A DNA stretch of 50,016 nucleotides from Bacteroidota bacterium (GTDB lineage Bacteria > Bacteroidota > Ignavibacteria > Ignavibacteriales > Melioribacteraceae), in contig JAEXOD010000008.1 of the NCBI GenBank assembly GCA_023447335.1, positions 1 through 50,016 on the forward strand, read 5' to 3'. Under the pieces are notes generated by a model that was not told the origin of the DNA, searched no databases, and worked only from the letters and a program-made list of their open reading frames with translations. The translations under genes and the position numbers were made by a program. Positions 9,315 to 16,413 of the stretch are shown in pieces; position 1 is the stretch's first letter, and each line of letters starts with the position of its first letter.

Positions 9315-9950
9315 TTATTCAATTATAAATCTAATTTCAACACGTCTGTTAAAATCGGCTTCTGTATTATTTGGATCCAAAGGCATTGATGAGCCATACC
9401 CGGCAACAATTATTCTATTAGCATATTGTTCTTCTAAATTACCGATAAGTATATTCCTTGCTTCCCGTGCACGAGCTGCCGATAATGTAAAATTATCATC
9501 ATAGACAGCTCCGTATTTTGCAAAATCAGTTACCGGATAAGGAACCGGGCGGCTATCAGTATGCCCTTCAATAAATATTTTTCCGTTTGGCACTTCCTTT
9601 AAAAACGATACCAACCTTGATTGAGTTCGCAAAAAAACTTCTTTTACGGTTGGAGTTATTTTAGCACTTCCCCTCTCAAATATTACATCTGTAAATGTTA
9701 TTTTAGAAGATAAAGAATCAAATTTTGCTAAATTGCTCATATTATTCTCTGCTAATGATGACTCCATATCATTAAATAATTTAGTAATAAACTTTTTTTT
9801 GGCAATTATTCCTTGTTCCTTAGCAAGTTTAAATTGCATTTCGGCATATGTTTGTTGAATAACCGATACAACAAGAAGTAGCATTACAACGGCAAGCACA
9901 CCAGCCATTAAATCCGAAATTGAAACCCATTCATTTGGTTTATCTTTCAT
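9315..9950 (-). CDS. MotB/OmpA-family stator protein, ZorB-like
   Basis: A 211-residue inner-membrane protein with one N-terminal transmembrane helix (about 13-32) preceded by 'EWVSISDLMAG'. The aspartate D13 sits where MotB and ZorB carry their essential proton-conducting residue, and the 'SDLMxG' wording is especially like ZorB. A short periplasmic linker leads to an OmpA-C peptidoglycan-binding domain (about 90-211) with 'FERGSAKITP', 'IFIEGHTDSRPV', 'LSAARAREARNIL' and 'NRRVEIRF'. The family pairs with a MotA/TolQ-type subunit to form a proton-driven motor anchored to the cell wall. Its partner is the gene immediately upstream (9 bases apart). An AGAGGG ribosome site is present. The context is a contractile-injection operon rather than flagella or classical Zorya. 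Confidence 0.88.
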   Translation of the reverse strand: MKDKPNEWVSISDLMAGVLAVVMLLLVVSVIQQTYAEMQFKLAKEQGIIAKKKFITKLFNDMESSLAENNMSNLAKFDSLSSKITFTDVIFERGSAKITPTVKEVFLRTQSRLVSFLKEVPNGKIFIEGHTDSRPVPYPVTDFAKYGAVYDDNFTLSAARAREARNILIGNLEEQYANRIIVAGYGSSMPLDPNNTEADFNRRVEIRFIIE

Positions 9951-9959
9951 TTAACCCTC

Positions 9960-11522
9960 TTATTTAGTGTGCAGCTTTTGAATTTGAATGATATCTTTAA
10001 CCAAGGTAGTTATTTCTTGTAAAAATGCGCTTTGTCCTTCATCATATAACTTAATTAAACCTTTTATTTCATTTTCGTTTTCGGAAAATAAATTTTTTAT
10101 CTCTGTTAAAATATAAGTTTGTTTTTCAATTAGTTGACTAATATTATTCCCTTGTAAATTATTTAATATATTTGTGTTATTAGTATTTATATTGCTTAAC
10201 AACTCATTATTCAAATTGGCTGCATCTGTATATTTTTGTATTGAAGAAGGAACTAACCTATTAAAATCATTTTTGAATTCATTAAATGCAACTATAACTT
10301 TTTCCGATACTTTAGAAAGTCCTTTGTCAATTTGTTCAAATTTATTTTGAAGGAGATTATTGCTATTATTTAATGAATCGGTTACACTTTTAACTAGTTC
10401 TTTATTTGTCGTTTTATATGTACTTTCAAAATTTTCAATACTTTCTTTAACACTAGCAACTAAAGTATTATTAATTTCATTTTGAGCATCTATAGTAATT
10501 GATAACTTATTAATAACTTCAAACAATTGACCGTATTGTTTAATTGCATTTTGGGTTAAATTAGTATAACCTTCTATTCTCTTATCAAAAACATTTGAAA
10601 AATTGGTTGTAATTTCGCTTATATTATCCGCAAAATAACGAAGTGTTTTGTTGATTTCATCACTTATTTTTGCAGAAAAACTATCTACAGTATTTGAAAA
10701 TTCATTTGATGCTTGTGTAAAATTTTCTGCAGAACCTGATAACGAAGTACTTGCTACACTAATTCCTTCAATATTTTTTGCTGTACTATCAATAAATGCT
10801 TTATAATCTTTTTGCATTTTAAAAGTATTCTTTTCCATTTTTTCCGTATTTTCAGACATCACTCGGATTGAATTTTCCAAATTCTTATAGAATTTTTCTT
10901 GTTCAACAACGTGATTAATCATCTCTTGAAGCAGATCTTGCATCTTGGTATAATTCTGATTTTCAGCGTGTCTCAATTCTTCTCTTCTTTTAATAGTTTC
11001 TTGTTTCATTTTTCCAATAGCCCATCTTAATCTCCTTTCATCAAAACCATTAATAGAAATCCAAGATTTATAAATTAGAAACCCCATAATACCCCACGCA
11101 GAGGTTTTAAACTTGGTACCCAATCCTTCCATCATATTCATTAAATTTTCCATTAAATTCGAAAAATCTGTTGAATGAGCATTACTAAGTATATAAGAAG
11201 CTTTGTTTAACGCAACACCTAGCCCCATAAAAGTGCCTAACAGCCCCATAATTAACATAATACCGGGTATCATTTCTGCCCATTTTTCAGCTTTGGTAGC
11301 AACAGCTTGACTAATATCCAAAACAGATCCATGTTCTGAATCTAAGTCATCACTAGAATCACTAGCTGTATCATTTTCCCAATTTGCTAACCAATTTTTT
11401 GAATTTGCATTTTTTTTAATTGAGATGTAATTCCAAAAACCTATTGACACTATAATCAATAAGAAGACCAATTGAAATAAGTCATTAGGGATCATAAATT
11501 TAAAAATTTCAAATAAAAGCAT
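9960..11522 (-). CDS. MotA/TolQ/ExbB-family stator protein with long coiled-coil tail, ZorA-like
   Basis: This 520-residue protein has three predicted membrane helices (about 13-33, 85-105, 141-159). The middle one, 'IPGIMLIMGLLGTFMGLGVALN', carries the glycine-rich MotA/TolQ/ExbB channel signature. After residue ~175 comes a cytoplasmic tail of about 340 residues, rich in heptads and N/E/K/S, which predicts a long coiled coil. That layout, a short proton channel plus a long intracellular tail, is the layout of ZorA in Zorya, where the tail relays a signal from the envelope to effectors. MotA and TolQ have no such tail. It has a strong GGAGG ribosome site and a perfect hairpin just upstream. 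I infer that with the following gene it forms a membrane anchor or sensor for the contractile apparatus. Confidence 0.85.
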   Translation of the reverse strand: MLLFEIFKFMIPNDLFQLVFLLIIVSIGFWNYISIKKNANSKNWLANWENDTASDSSDDLDSEHGSVLDISQAVATKAEKWAEMIPGIMLIMGLLGTFMGLGVALNKASYILSNAHSTDFSNLMENLMNMMEGLGTKFKTSAWGIMGFLIYKSWISINGFDERRLRWAIGKMKQETIKRREELRHAENQNYTKMQDLLQEMINHVVEQEKFYKNLENSIRVMSENTEKMEKNTFKMQKDYKAFIDSTAKNIEGISVASTSLSGSAENFTQASNEFSNTVDSFSAKISDEINKTLRYFADNISEITTNFSNVFDKRIEGYTNLTQNAIKQYGQLFEVINKLSITIDAQNEINNTLVASVKESIENFESTYKTTNKELVKSVTDSLNNSNNLLQNKFEQIDKGLSKVSEKVIVAFNEFKNDFNRLVPSSIQKYTDAANLNNELLSNINTNNTNILNNLQGNNISQLIEKQTYILTEIKNLFSENENEIKGLIKLYDEGQSAFLQEITTLVKDIIQIQKLHTK

Positions 11523-11537
11523 ATATCCTCCGGGAAA

Positions 11538-11567
11538 TTACCGGCGAAAAACAATTTTCGCCGGTAA
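11538..11567 (-). repeat. Perfect 13-bp hairpin between Hsp70-like and ZorA-like genes
   Basis: TTACCGGCGAAAA (11538-11550), a 4-base loop, and TTTTCGCCGGTAA (11555-11567) form a perfect, GC-containing stem in an otherwise very AT-rich operon. On the minus strand it sits after the Hsp70-like stop and before the GGAGG ribosome site of the ZorA-like gene. It is not followed by a T-run, so it is more likely an mRNA processing, stabilising or attenuating element than a simple terminator. Confidence 0.75.
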
Positions 11568-11574
11568 TATTAAA

Positions 11575-14256
11575 TTATAATTCCATTTCAATTGTTTTAT
11601 CATCTTCTATATTACATTCTTCAGTGGCAAATGCAATTTTTATTCTACCCATATCAATAGCCGAAATAAAACATTTTAGATCTTTTCGTCTATCATTACA
11701 ATGGAGTGTCTTTTTAGAAAGTCGTTCATCATTATATCTTACTTTTTCCTCCAATAAAACACTTTGTTGATTTGTTAATAAAATATCAATTATTTTTGTT
11801 TCATTATTAACTTTCCCAAAATCATACCATTTACCATATTTTGAATCAGAATTAATAATTATATCATAATTTTCACGAACTCTTTTTCCTAAAATAAATC
11901 CAAATTTGTTTTTTCTTTCTTTAATACTATAATTATTTGCATAGTTGCAAATTTCTAAAAGCCCCAACGCAGTACCTGTTTTACAGTTTGGCTCTTCCGG
12001 ATTAACTGAAGCATTAACTAAAGGTAAATGATAATCAACATTAAAATTATTTTCTATATCATCAATTTGATTAATAAACTCTATTAAATCATCGGCAAAT
12101 TTATTATTCATGTCATCTTCTTTTCCAAACATTTTTTCAAAAATTGCTTGGACTACTAAAGATTTACTTGCATTTCCGGATAAAAACACATGTATTTTGT
12201 TTTTTCGGTCAATGTTTTTAAATGCAGTTCTAAATCCTGCAATAAATTCTCTTATTCCTTCATATATTCTATTATAAACCCAAGTTTTTAATAAATCAAC
12301 GGGTATCGAAATACTTTTACTTGCTCCTTCTATCTTTTCTCCTTTTTTATTAAGAAAAGTGTTGGCAGAAATTGGTTCAATTCCGATTTCATTTTTATTA
12401 CCAAGATTTAACCAAAATTCTCTTAACTCATTTCTCATTAAAGACATATTGGCATTAGCCGAAGTTGAATTATCCAAAAAATATTCCAATCCGGGTAGCT
12501 CATCTTCCCCCTTTGGGCAAATAAAAGGTATAGAACATTCACGACAAACTGATAAATTTTCGTTATCGGTAAAAACCTTAAATGCTAAATTATTCAGAAT
12601 ATTCTCTCCGCCTAATAAACTATCGCCCCCCATTGCAAAATTTTCAATAACATAAAAAATATCATCGTCCAGTTCTTTTTCGTTACTTTTTCGATATTTA
12701 CCATAAGCAAAATCTGTAGTACCACCTCCAAAATCAAAAACCGAATAATAAAGCGAATCGTTTTCTAATAATTCGTATTTCCTTAAAGCTGTTACTAGAT
12801 AAGCTATTGGTTCAATCCCATAATCCTTTACAACAAAATCTTTTATAAAACCATCGTCTATTAAATTATACGGTAAACTCCTTATTAAACCTCTTTTAAA
12901 CGAAATTAGAATATTATTCCTAACCTCGGGTGCAAATTTAACGGGAAAAGTGAGGTAATATCTCGTATATATTTTCCTCTTATTAATAAATAGACCTAAT
13001 AAATAAGCATAATATTCAATAGGGTCAAAATTCATCTTATCTATATCATAATTATCTTTTGGATCATGATTATTAATAACAAATTCTTTCCCTTTTGCAT
13101 CTTTAAACATAAAAGGTTTGCCTTTGTGATTTGCCCAAGGTTTTAGATGAGGAAAAATTGAAGTTACGATTTTTGTATCATTGGAACTTTGCTTTAAATT
13201 ATCCATAGCTCTATGGGAACTAAAGATATTAGTCCACAAAGTTTCAGGTTTAAAGTATTCCGTATTATAATCCTTTATTGCTTCATCAATATCAAAAAAT
13301 TGCAAAACAGTAGGATTTTCAAAGTCACTTTCACTTAACTCATTTCTTAAATCATGTGATCCTATTCGCAGTAATTTTGACTTTTGCCCGTCTTGAAAAG
13401 CTACTACCGTACTTGATGTTCCAAAATCTATTGCAACCGGTGATGTTACAATATCTTCTTTTGGATCACGAGAATGCCAATTAAGACCACTTATATTCAC
13501 CTTTAAATATTTTTCTTTATTCTTATTTATATCAGAAGATTCATGTAGTTCCCATAAACCTAATCTATAATCTAATAGAACATTTTCATTAAATACTTCG
13601 GTTTGTATTCGTCTATATTCACTTTCCAATAAATATTGTTTAATAAATTCAATTGGGAAGAAATCTTCTTCAACATTATTTACATTTCCGGCTATTATTT
13701 CATTATTAATATAGTAATTATAAACAAGTCCCTGTAAATTCTTAATGGATGAATTTCTTTTCGGTACTAAACCGCCTTCAATAATATTAAAAAGGTTTAC
13801 ATTATTATTTAACGGTTTTTGGGTGGGTAATATTGAAAAGAAGTCATCTCTATTTGTGCCAATAGTATAAGAATATTGACCGTTATCATATATAAGATTC
13901 TTATTGTCTATTTTTTCTTTTATAGTATCGTAGATAACCAAATATCTGTCAATATCTTTAATACTTACTTGTGAGGGTCTTTGAAATGAAGAAAATGACG
14001 AGAGTCGATTATAAGAATGGTTTAATTCCGAAAGGTAATCATTAATTCTTTCGTTTGTCAAATTCTTCTGAAAATCTTTAACTAAATTAAATGCAAAAAG
14101 CACGCGAGTTGAAATGCGGTAAACGTACCCTTCATCCCCTTCAAAAAAAACATAATCAAAATTCTTACTGATTTCGTTTATTTTATCAATCAAGTAATTT
14201 TTATTTAATAATGCTATTTGTTTAATTGATGATTTTCTTAAATATAATGTATCCAT
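11575..14256 (-). CDS. Divergent Hsp70/actin-fold ATPase (893 aa)
   Basis: The N-terminal ~265 residues are unrecognised. The Hsp70/actin-superfamily nucleotide-binding fold then begins with phosphate-1 'PVAIDFGTSSTVVAFQDG' (about 273-290); phosphate-2 is 'SVFDFGGGTTDFAYG' (about 505-519). An insertion carries a cysteine cluster C571-x2-C574-x5-C580, possibly a metal knuckle. A 'HVFLSGNASKS' segment fits the adenosine motif, followed by further unassigned sequence. The protein lacks the normal DnaK substrate-binding domain order, so it is unlikely to be a general chaperone. It is the second such ATPase in this operon. In other systems Hsp70/FtsA-type ATPases drive assembly of complexes; a role in building or positioning the contractile device is inference. 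The ATG at 14256 has an AGGAG site. Confidence 0.82.
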   Translation of the reverse strand: MDTLYLRKSSIKQIALLNKNYLIDKINEISKNFDYVFFEGDEGYVYRISTRVLFAFNLVKDFQKNLTNERINDYLSELNHSYNRLSSFSSFQRPSQVSIKDIDRYLVIYDTIKEKIDNKNLIYDNGQYSYTIGTNRDDFFSILPTQKPLNNNVNLFNIIEGGLVPKRNSSIKNLQGLVYNYYINNEIIAGNVNNVEEDFFPIEFIKQYLLESEYRRIQTEVFNENVLLDYRLGLWELHESSDINKNKEKYLKVNISGLNWHSRDPKEDIVTSPVAIDFGTSSTVVAFQDGQKSKLLRIGSHDLRNELSESDFENPTVLQFFDIDEAIKDYNTEYFKPETLWTNIFSSHRAMDNLKQSSNDTKIVTSIFPHLKPWANHKGKPFMFKDAKGKEFVINNHDPKDNYDIDKMNFDPIEYYAYLLGLFINKRKIYTRYYLTFPVKFAPEVRNNILISFKRGLIRSLPYNLIDDGFIKDFVVKDYGIEPIAYLVTALRKYELLENDSLYYSVFDFGGGTTDFAYGKYRKSNEKELDDDIFYVIENFAMGGDSLLGGENILNNLAFKVFTDNENLSVCRECSIPFICPKGEDELPGLEYFLDNSTSANANMSLMRNELREFWLNLGNKNEIGIEPISANTFLNKKGEKIEGASKSISIPVDLLKTWVYNRIYEGIREFIAGFRTAFKNIDRKNKIHVFLSGNASKSLVVQAIFEKMFGKEDDMNNKFADDLIEFINQIDDIENNFNVDYHLPLVNASVNPEEPNCKTGTALGLLEICNYANNYSIKERKNKFGFILGKRVRENYDIIINSDSKYGKWYDFGKVNNETKIIDILLTNQQSVLLEEKVRYNDERLSKKTLHCNDRRKDLKCFISAIDMGRIKIAFATEECNIEDDKTIEMEL

Positions 14257-14264
14257 TTTAGCTC

Positions 14265-15632
14265 CTATTTTACAATTGCTTTTTTGGGATTGTTTTTATC
14301 ATTATCAAAAATAACACCCGGTAACAAGGTCTGTTTTATAGTTCCGTCTTTTTTATTAGGATTATCATGTTTTTTTGTATCGTAATTATCTCCTTCTTTA
14401 GGTTCAATAAGTTCATACTTAACACCCTTTCCTTGTGCAATAATATCAATAATTTTAGTATATATTTTTTTTATAATTAATTCACTAAACAAAATTTCTT
14501 TATCGTTAATTAGTTCACTCCTTAAACTAGTTCTAAATTCATCAAACTGCTTAAAATCGGCTAAAGCATAAACAAAACTTTCAAAAGTTCTATTTAAATA
14601 TTTTTGGCAATACGCGGGTAATTCCTTTTTATTTCTTTCTAATTCTAACCACAAATCAAATAAGTTGTTAAAGGGAGCAAATTTTGTTTCAATATCTTTT
14701 AATTTGTTAATTATATTTTCATAATTTTTTAGTTTTATGTCTTTTTCTTGTCCAATATTATTCACATCTTTTATCTTATTATCCTTATCAGTAATTTCAA
14801 TTTTTAGATTATTTATTTTTTCTGTATTTTCAAAATCCTTATCTGATAAATTTTTAATTTCAAAATCCTTTTTTTCAAGTGTATTTTTAAGTCCGTCAAT
14901 CGTAGTTTGTAAATTCTTTGTTTTTTCTGTTAATGCATTAATGTTTTCATTCTTTTCTTCATTTTTTTCTTTAAAACTTTCAATCGTTCTATCTTTTTCT
15001 GTAATTGTTCTATTCAATTGATTTATTTCGTTTTGAAGGTCAACAATCTTTTTATCTAATTGTACAACTTTATTATTATTTTCTGCAATATATGTATCTT
15101 TTAACGTTATCAATTTGGAAAGTTTTTTTACTTCTTCATCCAGCTTATTTTTTATTTCTTCATTTTTTTCTTTATATTTTTCAATCGTTCTATCTTTGTC
15201 TGCAATTGTTCTATTCAGTTGATTTATTTCGTTTTGAAGGTCAACTATCTTTTTATATAATTGTATAACTTTATTATTATTTTCTGCAATATCTTTTTTT
15301 TGACTTTTTATTTGTGTATCTTTTAACGTTATCAATTCGGAAAGTTTTTTCACTTCTTCATCCAGCATATTTTTTATTTCTTCAATTTTTTTGTCAAAAG
15401 ATTTTTTGTTTTTTTCAATATCATCCTTAGCACTTTTAAAATCTTTTTTAATATCATCAATCTCATCCTGAATTGCTTTATTCTTATTTTTCATTTTATC
15501 GTTAGTTTCTTCAAGTTTTTCAATTCTTTCAGATAATTCGCTAATTTTTTCGTTTTTTTTACTCACATCATTTTCCTCTGAACTGTTATCCGAATTTTGT
15601 TTACCATCTTTTTTACTATTCTGTTCTGACAT
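14265..15632 (-). CDS. Long coiled-coil protein with internal duplication
   Basis: A 455-residue, highly charged protein. An ATG at 15644 gives four more residues, but the ATG at 15632 is preceded by GGGG at a better distance and gives the natural start MSEQNSKKDGK. Residues ~25-320 are almost continuous heptads of K/E/N with I/L at core positions, predicting a rod tens of nanometres long. A 67-74 residue unit ('LDEEVKKLS.LITLKDT' ... 'VDLQNEINQLNRTI') is duplicated in tandem. The C-terminal ~140 residues look globular. There is no membrane segment. It lies between the two Hsp70-like ATPases' genes and beside the ZorA-like gene. It might act as a scaffold, ruler or linker between baseplate and membrane complex; sequence alone cannot decide. 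Confidence 0.8.
   Translation of the reverse strand: MSEQNSKKDGKQNSDNSSEENDVSKKNEKISELSERIEKLEETNDKMKNKNKAIQDEIDDIKKDFKSAKDDIEKNKKSFDKKIEEIKNMLDEEVKKLSELITLKDTQIKSQKKDIAENNNKVIQLYKKIVDLQNEINQLNRTIADKDRTIEKYKEKNEEIKNKLDEEVKKLSKLITLKDTYIAENNNKVVQLDKKIVDLQNEINQLNRTITEKDRTIESFKEKNEEKNENINALTEKTKNLQTTIDGLKNTLEKKDFEIKNLSDKDFENTEKINNLKIEITDKDNKIKDVNNIGQEKDIKLKNYENIINKLKDIETKFAPFNNLFDLWLELERNKKELPAYCQKYLNRTFESFVYALADFKQFDEFRTSLRSELINDKEILFSELIIKKIYTKIIDIIAQGKGVKYELIEPKEGDNYDTKKHDNPNKKDGTIKQTLLPGVIFDNDKNNPKKAIVK
14955..15377 (-). repeat. Tandem duplication inside the coiled-coil gene
   Basis: Units 14955-15155 (201 bases) and 15156-15377 (222 bases) are near-identical in DNA and protein. The second holds a 21-base in-frame insertion (7 codons, a multiple of the heptad). 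Both begin on the plus strand with TTCTTCATTTTTTTC-like sequence. The similarity implies a recent duplication that keeps the coiled-coil register. Confidence 0.85.
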
Positions 15633-15662
15633 TATTAGCCCCATTATTTTTTTACAATAAAT

Positions 15663-16403
15663 TTAAACATATTCTGTTTGCTTATTTTTTTTTGTATTTA
15701 CAACCGGTTTGTTAATTCGAGAATAAGAATTTGATAACACTGTCTTAAGAATTTTGTAAATTTCAGTATTATTATTAAATTCTTTTTCAGGCAGTCCTTT
15801 CATTTTTAAATATAAATCAATATATCCTTTAGTTATATTATCCGTTATACAATTTATTGCAAAAATATAATCCTCGTTAATTTCCGAATATTTTTCCAAA
15901 TATTCTTTTGCAAATAAATTTAATATCGGTTTTGGTAAGGTACTACCTCCTTTTATTGAATAGTAAGTTTCCAAAATATTAAAATAATTTGTAAGGGTTT
16001 TATCTATTGCCAAAAAGGAATTAGGGAGAAGTATAATATCCCCTCCCGTATATTCTATATGCGCAAATAAATACCTATTATTTTTAGTTAAAGTTTTAGA
16101 AACTTTTATTTGATATCTATTATCAATTTCTTCAATAAAGACATAATAATCTGAATTATTCTTTAGAAGTATTTCATATTTTTGAGTTAAATACAAAAAT
16201 TTATTATTAAGTTTTAATAAACCTTCACTTAAATAAATTTTCTTCCCACTTTTTGTAAAATCAAAACCGAACAAAATGCCAGTTCCAAATTCGCCGTATT
16301 TAACTTTTAAAAATTCATTAGTAGCATCTCTTAAATCATTGAGTTTTTCGGCTGTTAAAACTTCACCGGAATTAAACGAGGGATTAAATATTTTTAGCTC
16401 CAT
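15663..16403 (-). CDS. Phage-baseplate-like small protein of the contractile operon
   Basis: A 246-residue protein, not confidently assigned. Its start, 'NPSFNSGEVLTAEKLNDLRDAT' region followed by 'FGTGILFGFDFTKSGKKIYLSEG' (about residues 8-65), has the pattern 'GEvLTAexLN ... G.GI..G......I.l..G' that recurs at the N-terminus of phage baseplate and fibre-attachment proteins. The T6SS baseplate subunit TssK also has a phage receptor-binding-like N-terminal shoulder, so a TssK-like adaptor role is one option. The middle is beta-rich and the C-terminus helical and basic. There is no signal peptide. It lies 10 bases downstream of the 972-residue Hsp70-like gene, with an AGGTG ribosome site. Confidence 0.7.
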   Translation of the reverse strand: MELKIFNPSFNSGEVLTAEKLNDLRDATNEFLKVKYGEFGTGILFGFDFTKSGKKIYLSEGLLKLNNKFLYLTQKYEILLKNNSDYYVFIEEIDNRYQIKVSKTLTKNNRYLFAHIEYTGGDIILLPNSFLAIDKTLTNYFNILETYYSIKGGSTLPKPILNLFAKEYLEKYSEINEDYIFAINCITDNITKGYIDLYLKMKGLPEKEFNNNTEIYKILKTVLSNSYSRINKPVVNTKKNKQTEYV

Positions 16404-16413
16404 AAAAATTCAC

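Noticed and set aside
8746..14256. A classical Zorya defence system
   Set aside because: The ZorA/ZorB-like pair is present, but no ZorC, ZorD (SNF2 helicase) or ZorE (HNH nuclease) is encoded in the window; the neighbours are contractile-injection genes.
14737..15268. Plus-strand open frames rich in F, L, S and Y opposite the coiled-coil gene
   Set aside because: They are antisense images of K/E/N-rich heptads, without ribosome sites or protein features.
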